The notes: generated by a model not told the origin, from the letters alone. DNA of 64,000 nt from Rhizobium leguminosarum (GCF_001679785.1 NZ_CP016286.1:434001-498000), one strand, 5' to 3'; numbered from the stretch's first letter, positions 1 through 8,906 are shown. Translations and numbers: made by a program.

Positions 1-312
1 AGAACCGTTATCGCCGACTCCGTCAACCCGCTCCGGATAACCCGGTCAGCGTGGCTTTCGGTCGCGCAAGCGGCTGGGGTGGTGGCGGCGGAGGTCGAGG
101 TCGTTTGCTCGGATAAAGCCGAGCACCGCAAACGTGCTGAAACGCGCCTCACCGATGTCGAAGGTCTGGTGAAGCCGACATGGCAAGAGACTTCCGAAAG
201 AGCCTATGACGAATGGCACAATGCAATCGTCATCGATACGGCTTCGAAAACGGTCGACGCCGTTTTGGATGAGCTGGTGAGCCGATTGAAATCGACCCCG
301 CCAAATGCCTAA
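1..312 (+). CDS. P-loop kinase / AAA family ATPase, C-terminal fragment
   Basis: The reading frame is open from the first base and ends at 310-312, so the gene starts outside the window and only about 103 C-terminal residues are present. The visible part runs VIADSVNP, then a lid-like stretch rich in Arg and Lys (EHRKRAETRL), then a closing AIVIDTAS segment and a C-terminal helix. This arrangement is usual in small P-loop kinases of the adenylylsulfate-kinase/zeta-toxin-like group that phosphorylate small molecules. The Walker A motif would be upstream and cannot be checked. The substrate is unknown. An internal GTG at 79 could start a shorter frame, but the coherent upstream frame makes this unlikely. 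Confidence 0.7.
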   Translation, partial: RTVIADSVNPLRITRSAWLSVAQAAGVVAAEVEVVCSDKAEHRKRAETRLTDVEGLVKPTWQETSERAYDEWHNAIVIDTASKTVDAVLDELVSRLKSTPPNA

Positions 313-371
313 GATGATCGATGAAGGAATGCATGATGTCGTCCGAAAAGCCGCATCATGCACTCACGCCG

Positions 372-839
372 TTACGCCGCGAGAATAGTAATCCCGTAGG
401 CATTGGCCGCCGCCGTCATGCGGGCGATGGTCTCCGTCGAAGGGCTGGTCTTTGGCGGCTCGGTTGCGCCTTCAGCTTCGATGAACTCGGCCATGTCCCG
501 ATCGACCACCGCGGAAAAGACCACGGGGATGGTTCCGCGGTTGGAATAGCCGTGCACCATGAAGGGCGGGATGGTGACGATATCGCCGGCGCTGGCCTCG
601 ATCTCTTCGGGGCCGCTGTCGCTCAGGCGCCAGATCGTCAGGCGTCCCTCGATGATGCGGAACACTTCGGGGCTCGCATGCGCATGTTTCGGCGTCCGGC
701 TGCCTGATGGCACGGTGACGTCGAAGATATTGAGCCAGGTTCCGCTGATTCTAAGCCGCCGCTCGACGCGGTCGCCGAGGACGAAAAACCGTTTCGCCTC
801 GTCGCTCGCAGGCATTTTCACAAATGAGTTGGACATCAT
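372..839 (-). CDS. Cupin-domain protein
   Basis: A 155-residue single-domain cupin. The first cupin motif is seen as PKHAHASPEVFRIIEG (about residues 50-65), with two His and a Glu as likely metal ligands. The second motif includes DIVTIPPFMVHGYSN (about 85-100), with the third His. Small cupins of this type bind a divalent metal and act as isomerases, dioxygenases or sugar/ligand sensors; nothing in the sequence identifies the substrate. There is no signal peptide, so it should be cytoplasmic. Start is ATG at 839 in an AAGAAAGAGAC context; a second ATG lies one codon inside. It stands alone, convergent with the kinase fragment at 1-312. Confidence 0.8.
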   Translation of the reverse strand: MMSNSFVKMPASDEAKRFFVLGDRVERRLRISGTWLNIFDVTVPSGSRTPKHAHASPEVFRIIEGRLTIWRLSDSGPEEIEASAGDIVTIPPFMVHGYSNRGTIPVVFSAVVDRDMAEFIEAEGATEPPKTSPSTETIARMTAAANAYGITILAA

Positions 840-1285
840 GTCTCTTTCTTTTTCTTACGGGCTTTTTCTTACAGGGCTTCTTCTTATGGGCTTTTCTTGC
901 GGGCGCAGCCGTTAGACCTTTGCGGCGCCTTTGACAACCCGCCCTGTTGTTGGGGGTAGCATCGCCGAACGCTTTCAAAGAAGCGCGCTAGATCAGCCGA
1001 AGCGGTGAACAAACGGCTCCGTTGCCGGGGTTCAACGCCGCTCGCGCGCCACTGCGTCACGAGACTGTCGGGGCCGATATCGGTACTTCGGGGCGTTTCT
1101 GCAAGGCCCGCCAATGCCGCATCAGCTATGCGGAAATGACTGAGGCCGGAGGGGTTCGAAAGACTCGGCGCCTGTAATACCGCCGACACAGAAGGGGCGC
1201 ATAGAACGCGGCGGCCGTTCTTGGGGCCGTCCTTCCACGCCGTCCCGGCATTCACATTGATCATTCACATTGATGGAGCGCATCC
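840..1285. other. Intergenic region with T-rich imperfect tandem repeat
   Basis: This 446-base gap separates the divergent cupin and isomerase genes. Positions about 847-901 hold four imperfect copies of a 14-15 base unit resembling GGGCTTTTTCTTAC, directly in the 5' leader of the cupin gene. The remainder shows no convincing gene: a minus-strand open frame at 884-1264 has no recognisable domain and poor start context. The duplicated ATTCACATTGAT at about 1253-1274 is a short direct repeat just before the isomerase start. Confidence 0.5.
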
Positions 1286-2104
1286 ATGTCCTCTCTTCCC
1301 GTCGTCGGCGCCGCCATGACGCTCGATGAAGTTGAACTTCACCGTGATTGGCTCTTCGAAAGGTCCCGCGATCTCGAATTGCAGAGCTTCATCGATGCCG
1401 AGGTTCTGAACGGCGATTGGGCGCCGCTTGCCGCCCGCACCAGGCGGCTTCTCGACGGTCATGGCGGCCGCCTCGGCATTCACGGCCCGTTCTGGGGCTT
1501 CACCATCGCCTCGGAAGATCCGGATATCCGCGCCATCGTCACCCGGCGCCTGCTGCAGGGCCTCGATGTCTGCGCCGCCATCGGCGCGAGCCATATGGTC
1601 ATCCACAGCCCTTATACGTCCTGGTCCTACAACAATCTCGACGACAATTCCGGCGCCCGCGAAGCCTTGACCGAGCGCACACACATGACCCTGCGCGACG
1701 CCGTCAGGCGGGCCGAGGATATCGGCTGCACCATGGTCATCGAGAACATCGAGGACAAGGATCCGCATATTCGCGTGGCGCTCGCCGAAAGCTTCAACTC
1801 GCCCGCCGTCGCCGTCTCGATCGACACCGGCCACGCCCATTATGCCCACGGCTATACCGGTGCTCCGCCGGTCGATTATTACGTCAAGGCCGCCGGCAAT
1901 CGCCTCCAGCATGTCCACCTGCAGGATGCCGACGGATATGCCGACCGCCACTGGAGCCTCGGCGAAGGCACGATCCGCTGGCATGCCGTCTTCGCAGCCC
2001 TTGCCAAACTCGAAAGCAATCCGCGCCTCATCATCGAGATCAAGGACAAGTCGAAGATCCCGGCCTCTGCTGCCTATCTCGCCTCGATCGGCGTGGCTGA
2101 ATAA
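1286..2104 (+). CDS. Sugar phosphate isomerase/epimerase (TIM barrel)
   Basis: A 272-residue protein of the xylose-isomerase-like TIM-barrel family. Seen: GIHGPFWGF near residue 70, IHSPYTSW near 108, VIENIEDKDP near 150 with a metal-ligand Glu, SIDTGHAHY near 180 with Asp and His, VHLQDADG near 213 and IIEIKDKS near the C-terminus with the last Glu. These are the positions at which the family binds its divalent metal. Family members isomerise or epimerise sugars or inositol derivatives; the true substrate cannot be read here. Start ATG at 1286 follows GGAGCG at a normal distance. No signal peptide. The gene appears monocistronic and is followed by palindromic repeats. Confidence 0.8.
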   Translation: MSSLPVVGAAMTLDEVELHRDWLFERSRDLELQSFIDAEVLNGDWAPLAARTRRLLDGHGGRLGIHGPFWGFTIASEDPDIRAIVTRRLLQGLDVCAAIGASHMVIHSPYTSWSYNNLDDNSGAREALTERTHMTLRDAVRRAEDIGCTMVIENIEDKDPHIRVALAESFNSPAVAVSIDTGHAHYAHGYTGAPPVDYYVKAAGNRLQHVHLQDADGYADRHWSLGEGTIRWHAVFAALAKLESNPRLIIEIKDKSKIPASAAYLASIGVAE

Positions 2105-2128
2105 GGGTCGTTGCAAAGCGGCCTGGCT

Positions 2129-2297
2129 CCCTCTTCTCCCCTCGGGGAGAAGGTGCCCGTAGGGCGGATGAGGGGGCCGCACGGCAGAACATTTATTATT
2201 GCCCTTCGCTTGCGCTCAGCGCATTCGCGGCTTTGCCGCTCACCCCCTCATCGCCTCGCTATCGCTCCGGCACTTCTCCCCGCTGGGGAGAAGAGGA
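2129..2297. repeat. Palindromic intergenic repeat pair
   Basis: Two inverted arms, about 2129-2176 and 2242-2297, share the words CTTCTCCCC, GGGGAGAAG and the GGATGAGGGGG / CCCCCTCATC ends. Each arm is itself a hairpin. The same family is present at 13258-13305. It lies between the isomerase gene and the 3' end of the convergent alcohol dehydrogenase gene, so it may also serve as a bidirectional terminator. Confidence 0.65.
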
Positions 2298-2353
2298 CAG
2301 TGGCGGCGCTTTGCTCCCTCCCGTGCTCGCTATGGACGGGAGGCGGAGTCGCC

Positions 2354-3397
2354 TCACGAAAACCGCGTAATCACGCTGATCCCCGTCGCCTCGGCCTTGT
2401 CGAGCGCCATCAGCGCCGGCACGGCCTCCTCGAGGCTGATCCGCCGTCCGATCAGCTTCTGCGGCGCGATCTTGCCGGCCGAAAGCATCGACAGCATGGC
2501 ATCGTAGCGCCAGGCCTGCATGCCGTGGCTGCCGTAGATTTCCAGCTCGTGGCCGATCACCTGCGCCATCGGAATCGACGGCGTCGCATGCTCGCCGAGC
2601 ATCAGTCCCACCTGCACATGCCGGCCGCGCCGGCGCAGGTTCTTGATCGAGTTGAAGCAGGTGACGGGATGGCCGAGCGCGTCGATCGAGACATGCGCGC
2701 CGCCCTTGGTGATCTCGCGCACCGCCTCCGCCACGTCGGCGACGCCGGATGCATTGACCGTCGCCACCGCTCCACACTCCCGCGCGAAGGCGAGTTTCTC
2801 CTCGGATATATCGATGCCGATCGCATTCGCCCCGAGCGCTGTGGCGATCATGATCGCCGACAGGCCGACACCACCGCAGCCATGCACGGCGATCCATTCG
2901 CCAGGCCCGGTGCGCGCCTGGTCGGCGACGGCGCGAAACGAGGTGGCGAAGCGGCAGCCGAGGCTTGCCGCCGTCGCATCGTCGATCGTATCGGGCAGGT
3001 GCACCAGATTGGTGTCGGCATAATCGATCGCCACATATTCGGCAAACGACCCCCAATGGGTGAAACCTGGCTGGAACTGGTTCGGGCAGACCTGCTGGTT
3101 GCCGGAATGGCACTCCCGGCAATGGCCGCAGCCGGAAACGAAGGGCACGGTCACCCGGTCGCCCACCTTGAAGCGCATCACGCCGCGGCCGGTAGCGACG
3201 ATCCGCCCGGCAAGCTCATGTCCCGGCACATGCGGCAGCCGGATATCCGGGTCGTGGCCCATCCAGCCGTGCCAGTCGCTGCGGCAGAGCCCGCTGGCGC
3301 CGACGGATATGACGACACCGTCCTCGGCAGGCGTCGGATCGGCAACGGTGCGGATTTCGGGCGCCTGTTCGAAGGCTTCGTAGAACATGGCTTTCAT
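2354..3397 (-). CDS. Zinc-dependent alcohol dehydrogenase family protein
   Basis: A 347-residue medium-chain dehydrogenase. Seen: the catalytic-zinc Cys in [10 protein letters not shown] (about residue 37), GHE in HVPGHELAG (about 60), the four-Cys structural zinc loop [15 protein letters not shown] (about 91-105), and the nucleotide-binding [10 protein letters not shown] motif (about 173). Members oxidise alcohols or polyols or reduce aldehydes with NAD(P). The Asp at the end of the second Rossmann strand (GIDISEEK) favours NAD over NADP. Start ATG at 3397 lies behind a GGAAGG-like site. The substrate is not defined; the gene has no obvious operon partner. Confidence 0.85.
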   Translation of the reverse strand: MKAMFYEAFEQAPEIRTVADPTPAEDGVVISVGASGLCRSDWHGWMGHDPDIRLPHVPGHELAGRIVATGRGVMRFKVGDRVTVPFVSGCGHCRECHSGNQQVCPNQFQPGFTHWGSFAEYVAIDYADTNLVHLPDTIDDATAASLGCRFATSFRAVADQARTGPGEWIAVHGCGGVGLSAIMIATALGANAIGIDISEEKLAFARECGAVATVNASGVADVAEAVREITKGGAHVSIDALGHPVTCFNSIKNLRRRGRHVQVGLMLGEHATPSIPMAQVIGHELEIYGSHGMQAWRYDAMLSMLSAGKIAPQKLIGRRISLEEAVPALMALDKAEATGISVITRFS

Positions 3398-3644
3398 CGG
3401 CGTCTTCCTTCCTGCTCATCCGCTGTTGCGCCCATCATCGCATGCGGCAGGCAGCCATTCCAACATTCCATTCCATCATTTTTGCTGATGCACCCATCGA
3501 TGACGCTGCCATCGCTGCGCACGAATATTGCGGCCTGGCGGCATTCCCCGGCATTTTCTTGCTTCCGTGTTTCCGCTCGGGATTTGTCCTTGACCCGGCT
3601 TGCCGCGGCGGTTTTTCCTTCTCCGGCTTCAGGAGGAAACCATC

Positions 3645-4532
3645 ATGGCCGTCGACACATCACCCCGTTCAACCACGTGGACTCATGTCGACGGGGAGTG
3701 GCTTCCCGGCAATCCGCCGCTGATCGGGCCGACCTCGCATGCCATGTGGCTCGGCTCCACGGTGTTCGACGGCGCCCGCTGGTTCGACGGCATCGCGCCG
3801 GATCTCGACCTGCACTGCCAGCGCATCAACCGCTCGGCGCTCGCCATGGGCCTGAAGCCGGTGAAATCAGCCGAGGAGATTGTGGCACTTGCCTGGGAAG
3901 GCGTCGCGAAATTCGATGGCGCGACACCGATCTACATCAAGCCGATGTATTGGGGCGAACACGGTTCTCCCGGCAGCGTCGTCTCCGTCGATGGGGACTC
4001 AACCCGCTTCGCGCTCTGCCTGTTCGAGGCGCCGATGGGTGGCCATGGCGGCACCAGCCTCACCGTCTCGCCCTACCGCCGCCCATCGCCGGAGACGGCG
4101 ATGACCGAGGCGAAGACCGGCTCGCTCTATCCAAACAGCGGCCGCATGATCGCCGAAGCGCGCAGCCGCGGCTTCGACAATGCGCTGGTGCGCGACCTGA
4201 ACGGCAACGTCGTCGAGACCGCTTCCTCGAACGTGTTCATGGTCAAGGACGGCGTAGTGATGACACCCGCCGCTAACCGAACCTTCCTCGCCGGCATCAC
4301 CCGCGCCCGCGTCATCGGCCTGCTGCGCAAGGCCGGTTTCGACGTGCACGAAGCAACGCTCTCCGTCGAGGATTTCATGCAGGCCGACGAGATTTTCACC
4401 ACCGGCAACTACTCCAAAGTCGTCGGCGTCATCCGTCTCGACGACCGCGATCTGCAGGAAGGCCCGGTCACCCGCAAGGCGCTGGAACTCTACATGGACT
4501 GGGCCTTCGGCAGAAGCGAGAGTGAAGAGTGA
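3645..4532 (+). CDS. Class IV aminotransferase (branched-chain aminotransferase-like)
   Basis: A 295-residue PLP enzyme of fold type IV. Start ATG at 3645 is chosen because AGGAGG lies at 3631-3636; the upstream in-frame start at 3600 lacks one. Seen: GSTVFDGARWFDG near the N-terminus, KTGSLYPNSGRMIAEARSRG containing the PLP-binding Lys (about 161), and the ETASSNVFMVKDG block (about 188-200) that binds the PLP phosphate. The protein resembles branched-chain amino acid aminotransferases, which transfer amino groups between Leu/Ile/Val and 2-oxoglutarate, but rhizobial paralogues often have other amino donors. Cytoplasmic, apparently monocistronic. Confidence 0.8.
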   Translation: MAVDTSPRSTTWTHVDGEWLPGNPPLIGPTSHAMWLGSTVFDGARWFDGIAPDLDLHCQRINRSALAMGLKPVKSAEEIVALAWEGVAKFDGATPIYIKPMYWGEHGSPGSVVSVDGDSTRFALCLFEAPMGGHGGTSLTVSPYRRPSPETAMTEAKTGSLYPNSGRMIAEARSRGFDNALVRDLNGNVVETASSNVFMVKDGVVMTPAANRTFLAGITRARVIGLLRKAGFDVHEATLSVEDFMQADEIFTTGNYSKVVGVIRLDDRDLQEGPVTRKALELYMDWAFGRSESEE

Positions 4533-4652
4533 GGGTGAGGAGCGGTTCGGCGAAGCCGAAGCAATCGATCCAGTGAATCGATTGCAGCGACGAACGCCCG
4601 GAGCGCAAGCGCAGGGCCGGGGTGTTCCCCGGCAGAATCGAGATCCGCGTCA

Positions 4653-4818
4653 CCCCCCTCTGCCCTGCCGGGCATCTCCCCCACAAGGGGAGATCGGCAA
4701 GAAGCGATGCCTCGCCCTAAATTCACGATTCATGTGACGGCCAGTTGTTTGGGGAGGCCATCACGCCCAGCCAATCTCCCTCCTTGTGGGGGAGATGCCC
4801 GGCAGGGCAGAGGGGGGG
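4653..4818. repeat. RIME-like mosaic repeat, copy A
   Basis: Two inverted arms (4653-4693 and about 4774-4818) carry CTCTGCCCTGCCGGGCATCT and its complement, enclosing about 80 bases. Each arm contains GGGGGAGATGCCCGGCAGGG or its reverse. The same arms recur at 29108-29279, 35229-36738 (interrupted) and 54364-54570. This fits the rhizobial intergenic mosaic elements. The rest of the 428-base gap 4533-4960 between the aminotransferase and nadE holds no gene that I can support. Confidence 0.75.
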
Positions 4819-4960
4819 GACGCACACCCTACCGAGAGATACCAAGCCTCAACGCCCACTTGCATAAAATGCATGGCAGGTCTGCCTGAAACGGTTTCGT
4901 CTTCCCTCATCTTTTCGCCATAGTGGCGCCGAAATTCCGTAAACGGGGAGGAAGAAGCTT

Positions 4961-5794
4961 ATGACTGTGCTGTGCGACGAACAAGGCGAAATCATCCGCG
5001 AATTGGGTGTCGCCGCCGATATCGACCCTGAGTGGGAGATCGAACGGCGAACCGCTTTCCTCAAGGATTATCTCGTCGCCTCCGGCATGCGCGGCTACGT
5101 CCTCGGCATCAGCGGCGGTGTCGATTCGCTGACGGCGGCGCTGCTGGCTCAGAAGGCAGTGCGCGAGCTGCGTGACAGCGGCTATGCGTCCGAATTCATT
5201 GCCGTGCGCCTTCCCTATGGTGTCCAGGCGGATGAGGCCGATGCGATGAAGGCGCTGGAAACGATCGGCGCCGACCGCTCGATAGTGGTCAACATCAAGG
5301 CGCCGGCGGATGCGATGCTTGCCGCCGCGCAGGACGGCGGCCTCGCCTTTGCCGATGCCGGCCGCCAGGATTTCATCCTCGGCAATATCAAGGCGCGCCA
5401 GCGCATGATCGCCCAGTTCGCCCTTGCCGGGGCGCTTGGCAGCCTCGTCATCGGCACCGATCATGCGGCCGAAGCGGTCATGGGCTTCTTCACCAAGTTC
5501 GGCGATGGCGCAGCCGATATCCTGCCGCTCGCCGGCCTTAACAAACGCCGCGTTCGCCTGCTGGCAAAGCGGCTCGGCGCTCCGGACGAGCTGGTCTTCA
5601 AGGTGCCCACAGCCGATCTCGAGGACCAGCGGCCGCTGCGCCCCGACGAGGAGGCCTATGGCGTCAGCTATGACGAGATCGACGATTTCCTCGAAGGCAA
5701 GCCGGTCGGCGAGATCGCCCGCCGCCGCATCCTCGCCGCCTATCGTGCGACCACTCATAAGCGTGCTTTGCCGGTGGCTGTCAGCGCCCTCTGA
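4961..5794 (+). CDS. nadE: NH3-dependent NAD(+) synthetase
   Basis: A 277-residue enzyme that amidates nicotinic acid adenine dinucleotide to NAD with ATP and ammonia, the last step of NAD biosynthesis. Seen: the ATP-pyrophosphatase P-loop SGGVDS at residues 51-56, GNIKARQRM around 145, GTDHAAEAVMGFFTKFGDGAADILPL around 165-190, and a KRLGAPDELVFKVPTADLE segment after that. The glutaminase (nitrilase) domain of the long form is absent, so the enzyme should depend on free ammonia. Start ATG at 4961 follows GGAGGAAG. Cytoplasmic and convergent with the GST gene downstream. Confidence 0.93.
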   Translation: MTVLCDEQGEIIRELGVAADIDPEWEIERRTAFLKDYLVASGMRGYVLGISGGVDSLTAALLAQKAVRELRDSGYASEFIAVRLPYGVQADEADAMKALETIGADRSIVVNIKAPADAMLAAAQDGGLAFADAGRQDFILGNIKARQRMIAQFALAGALGSLVIGTDHAAEAVMGFFTKFGDGAADILPLAGLNKRRVRLLAKRLGAPDELVFKVPTADLEDQRPLRPDEEAYGVSYDEIDDFLEGKPVGEIARRRILAAYRATTHKRALPVAVSAL

Positions 5795-5833
5795 CGGTCG
5801 CCCAGGCGCGGGATGCGTGCGGGCGCGAGGGGT

Positions 5834-6517
5834 TTACGGCCTGACCGGCTCGCCTGTCCTTCCTGATGAAGCGAGATAGGCATGCGGCGCGAAATAGACG
5901 CCATCGGCGTCGAAGGCTTCAAGCTCTTCGGCCTGCAGCGCCTCGCGCACCTTCGGTCGTGTCGCCACGCGGGCCACGAAACCTTGCAGCGCAGGCCATT
6001 GCTTGAGATTAATCTCGATCCAGGGCGACCAGTTCAGGCAGACGAAAAGATAGGCATCCGCCACCGTAAAGGCCTCGCCGGTAAGATAAGGGCCGGCAAG
6101 ACGACCGTTCAGCCATGCCAGCCGCTTCGATATCAGCGTGCGGACCTCCCCATGAACACTGGAATAAGTCGGATCAAAGAGCAGCACCATCGGCTTGTGC
6201 AGCTCGGCGGTGATGAAGTTGAGATAGGATTGCACCTCGTTGCGGCGGATGTTGCCGACCTCAGGCAACAGGGCCGCCCCTTCGGGCACGCTGTCGGCGA
6301 GGAACTGCACGATCGCCGGCCCCTCGGTTAGCACCTTGCCGTCGTCGAGCACCAGCGCCGGAACATAGCCGTTGCCGTTGATCGCGAGGTAATCCTCGCC
6401 GTTGCTTGTCCTGTGGGTCTGCCGGTCGACTTTGACGAGCTCGATATCGAGCCCCAGCTCCCGGCAGATGATGTGCGGCGAAAGCGAGCAGGCCGCGGCG
6501 TGCATATAAAGTTTCAT
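5834..6517 (-). CDS. Glutathione S-transferase (beta-class-like)
   Basis: A 227-residue GST. The thioredoxin-like N-terminal domain begins MKLYMHAAACSLSPHI, with Cys10 at the position used by bacterial beta-class enzymes. GYVPALVLDDG (cis-Pro loop) and LTEGPAIVQFLAD form the glutathione site, and the helical C-terminal domain contains LTGEAFTVADAYLF. It conjugates or reduces with glutathione in the cytoplasm. It is divergent from a TetR-type regulator at 6633, and a large inverted repeat (6576-6629) lies in the shared promoter. That arrangement suggests local repression, perhaps relieved by an electrophile. Confidence 0.88.
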   Translation of the reverse strand: MKLYMHAAACSLSPHIICRELGLDIELVKVDRQTHRTSNGEDYLAINGNGYVPALVLDDGKVLTEGPAIVQFLADSVPEGAALLPEVGNIRRNEVQSYLNFITAELHKPMVLLFDPTYSSVHGEVRTLISKRLAWLNGRLAGPYLTGEAFTVADAYLFVCLNWSPWIEINLKQWPALQGFVARVATRPKVREALQAEELEAFDADGVYFAPHAYLASSGRTGEPVRP

Positions 6518-6575
6518 TGCGGATTTCCTCTCTCACGCAGGCGTTCGATGCCGCCCGTCGATGGTGTTGAACATC

Positions 6576-6629
6576 TGTACTGTTTCGCATAAAATGGCTC
6601 TCGTCAAGAATTTAATGCGAAGCGGTACA
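6576..6629. promoter_or_regulatory. Inverted repeat in GST/TetR divergent promoter
   Basis: Left arm TGTACTGTTTCGCAT (6576-6590) and right arm ATGCGAAGCGGTACA (6615-6629) are inverted copies with 13 of 15 positions matching, separated by 24 bases. The right arm ends three bases before the likely regulator ATG at 6633. It is a good candidate operator for the TetR-family protein, covering both promoters; binding itself is inferred. Confidence 0.6.
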
Positions 6630-6632
6630 AAT

Positions 6633-7247
6633 ATGAAAGACGAGAAGAAGCGTGGCCGGCCGAGGGGCTTCGACGCCAAGGCGGCGCTCGGAAAGGCACG
6701 CGATGTCTTCTGGGACAGGGGGTTTGCCGCCGCCTCGCTCGACAATCTGAGCGCTGCGACTGACCTCAATCGCCCAAGCCTTTACGGCGCCTTCGGCGAC
6801 AAGGAGGATCTTTATCTCGATACGCTGGAGGGCTATCGGCAGGACGGCATGAATACGCTCGCCGAAGCGCTCGACCCGTCATTGCCGCTGCGCGACAATA
6901 TCGCCCGTGTCTATGCGGGTGCGCTGGCGATCTATCTGCATGGTGAAACCGCCGCCCGCGGCTGTCTGCTGATCGGCACGGCATCGGTCGAGGCGGTCCA
7001 GCATGAGCGCGTCCGCGAGGTGCTCGGCCGCAGCCTTAATGATTTCGACCACGAGATCGAAAAGCGCATGCGCCTTGGCGTGGAAAGAGGCGAGCTTCCG
7101 GAAAGCGCCGATCCGCAGATGCTTGCCAGGCTCGTCTCCGCCGTCATGCATTCGCTCGCCGTCCGCGCCCGCGCTGGCGACAGCCGCGAGACGCTGGAAG
7201 CGATCGCCCGGTCGGGCGTCGAGATGATCTGTGGGAGCGCCCCTTAG
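6633..7247 (+). CDS. TetR/AcrR family transcriptional regulator
   Basis: A 204-residue regulator if it starts at ATG 6633 (MKDEKKRGRPRGFD). Earlier in-frame ATGs at 6561, 6594 and 6615 lie inside the presumed operator, so 6633 is preferred even though no clear ribosome-binding site precedes it; a leaderless or near-leaderless message is possible. The N-terminal HTH is seen in AAASLDNLSAATDLNRPSLYGAFGDKEDLY (about residues 35-65). The ligand domain contains RGCLLIGTA, which may place a Cys in the inducer pocket. Its divergent partner is a GST. The stop codon overlaps that of the convergent MFS gene by three bases. Confidence 0.85.
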   Translation: MKDEKKRGRPRGFDAKAALGKARDVFWDRGFAAASLDNLSAATDLNRPSLYGAFGDKEDLYLDTLEGYRQDGMNTLAEALDPSLPLRDNIARVYAGALAIYLHGETAARGCLLIGTASVEAVQHERVREVLGRSLNDFDHEIEKRMRLGVERGELPESADPQMLARLVSAVMHSLAVRARAGDSRETLEAIARSGVEMICGSAP

Positions 7248-8476
7248 CTCGATGGCTCACGATTCTTCGGCCGTACGATCCAGGCATAGGCCGCACCGGC
7301 GAGAAGCAGCACGGAGGTGCCGAGGAACACCGCCCGCATGCCGACATGGCCGCCGATAAAACCGCCAAGGATGGGGCCGGCAACCTGACCGACATATTGC
7401 GAGGAAATGGAAAGACCGAGAATGCTGCCGGCCGCACTATCAGGTACGCTGTGGCGGATGACCGCGGCGATACAGGGCAGCAGCCCGCCGAGCGACACAC
7501 CCATCAGGAAACGCAGGATGATCAGCTGCCAGGCGCTGGTGACGAAGGCCTGCGGGATCAGCAGCAGCCCCGCGACGGCGAGCGCGCCTGCGATCACCGG
7601 CCAATGGCCGATCCTGTCGGCGAGCTTGCCGAGCCATGAGGCTGACAGGATGCTGCCGAGGGCGGCGGCCGACATGACGACGCCGGATACCATCGTCACC
7701 TGCGATTCGACGGGCACGAGCTGGGCGACATAGACGGTGATGATCGGCTCGATCGACATATTGGCAAACATCAAGAGCATGCCGGTCGCCAGCATGGCGA
7801 TGACAGGCCGCTTGTCGGCGACGGATTTCCAGCCGCCGCTGGCCTTGGCCGCCTTTTTGCGGGCCGGCGATTTCTCCTCCTTGATCAGGAAGGCTGTGGC
7901 GAGGAAGGCGAGGAAGATCATGCCGCCGGCGGCGAGGAACGTGCCACGGATGCCGATGATAGGCGGCAGCGCCCCGCCGATCAGCGGCCCGACGAGATTG
8001 CCGGCCATGATGCCGGAGGAGAGCACGCCGAGCGCCCAGGCCGAGCGATCCTTCGGCGTCTGCGTCGCCACCAGCACCATCGAGCCGGAGGCGTAACCGC
8101 CGGCAAGCCCGACGAAGAGGCGCAGCGCCACCAGCTGCCAGACATTGCCGGCCATGCCCATCAGCGAGATCGCCAGCGTCATGCCGAGGCTGGCGCGCAC
8201 CAGCATCAGCTTGCGGCCGTAAATATCGCCAAGCCGGCCCCAGAGCGGCGCGACGAGAGCCGCGGCGAAGAAGGTGGCGCCATAGGCGATGCCCGACCAT
8301 TGCACGATGTCAGCATGGTCGCTGACGCCGAGTTCCTCGACATAAAGCGGCAGGAAGGGAAGCAGCAGCGTCATCGCCACGATGGTGGTGAAAGAGCCGA
8401 TCAGCGAGATGGTGAGATTGCGCTTCCAGTAGATCGAGCCCGGCCTGGCGCTGGCGTCCCACGGCGTATCGGTCAT
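7244..8476 (-). CDS. MFS multidrug-type exporter (DHA1-like, 12 TM)
   Basis: A 410-residue inner-membrane transporter. Start ATG at 8476 (MTDTPWDASAR) follows GAGAGA; an in-frame upstream extension to 8545 crosses a repeat and is rejected. Seen: about twelve hydrophobic segments, the loop 2-3 motif PLWGRLGDIYGRK (MFS motif A), its counterpart SWLGKLADRIGHW in the second half, and GVLSSGIMAGNLVGPLIGG (the antiporter motif C region in helix 5). These mark a proton-coupled drug exporter. The gene overlaps the end of the tetR gene tail to tail. Substrate unknown. Confidence 0.87.
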   Translation of the reverse strand: MTDTPWDASARPGSIYWKRNLTISLIGSFTTIVAMTLLLPFLPLYVEELGVSDHADIVQWSGIAYGATFFAAALVAPLWGRLGDIYGRKLMLVRASLGMTLAISLMGMAGNVWQLVALRLFVGLAGGYASGSMVLVATQTPKDRSAWALGVLSSGIMAGNLVGPLIGGALPPIIGIRGTFLAAGGMIFLAFLATAFLIKEEKSPARKKAAKASGGWKSVADKRPVIAMLATGMLLMFANMSIEPIITVYVAQLVPVESQVTMVSGVVMSAAALGSILSASWLGKLADRIGHWPVIAGALAVAGLLLIPQAFVTSAWQLIILRFLMGVSLGGLLPCIAAVIRHSVPDSAAGSILGLSISSQYVGQVAGPILGGFIGGHVGMRAVFLGTSVLLLAGAAYAWIVRPKNREPSS

Positions 8477-8499
8477 TCTCTCGGCCTCGGCATTGATTC

Positions 8500-8541
8500 T
8501 ACAGCGCCGCGCGTCTTTTAAGGCGCGCAAAGGACGCTGTA
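8500..8541. repeat. 42-base palindromic repeat, copy 1
   Basis: It begins TACAGCG and ends CGCTGTA, with an inner GCGCGTCTTTT/GCGCGC hairpin. An equally long copy is at 9255-9296 and a degenerate one at about 50966-51000. It lies just upstream of the MFS gene start. Confidence 0.65.
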
Positions 8542-8906
8542 ACACTTTGAAATCTGCATATTTCCTAAAATCGGTTCCGATTTGAGGAAATATGCGGCAA
8601 GCGCGGGTTCCGCCGCGCCTGATGAAATGATGTGCCCTTTGCCGCGGCGAGAAGATCGGCGCGGTAAAACTGTCCTGAAGATCGAGCTTTTCGAGGTCGA
8701 GCGCATAGGCCGTAACGGTGCATGCGCTCGCCGTTCCAGGGCGGGCACGCGCTGATATAACCGCGCTATGGCCCGTCCTTCAAGACGGCGCTTTCGCATC
8801 GGTGACCTGTCTTTGGAAATGAGAGCCGCAATCTGGACCCTCTCCGGCAAAAGTGCTAGAACATGACTGATTGCATGATGCAATCGGTTAATCCAAGGAC
8901 ATTGCC
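8542..8906. other. Intergenic region with degenerate repeat sequence
   Basis: The first part (8542-8597) continues the copy-1 repeat with the rhizobial intergenic motif CTGCATATTTCCTAAAATCG and an inverted GATTTGAGGAAATATG. The remainder up to the SnoaL-like gene shows no recognisable gene on either strand. A minus-strand frame at 8518-8925 looks non-coding. Confidence 0.45.

Noticed and set aside
841..901. The T-rich tandem units considered as a CRISPR array
   Set aside because: Units are only 14-15 bases, imperfect and without spacers; no cas genes are present.
884..1264. Minus-strand frame of 126 codons in the first large gap
   Set aside because: No recognisable family, poor start context and irregular composition; could be a remnant but cannot be supported.
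2111..4276. Plus-strand open frame of about 720 codons
   Set aside because: It spans repeats, the antisense of the alcohol dehydrogenase and a wrong frame of the aminotransferase, so it is a GC-content artefact.
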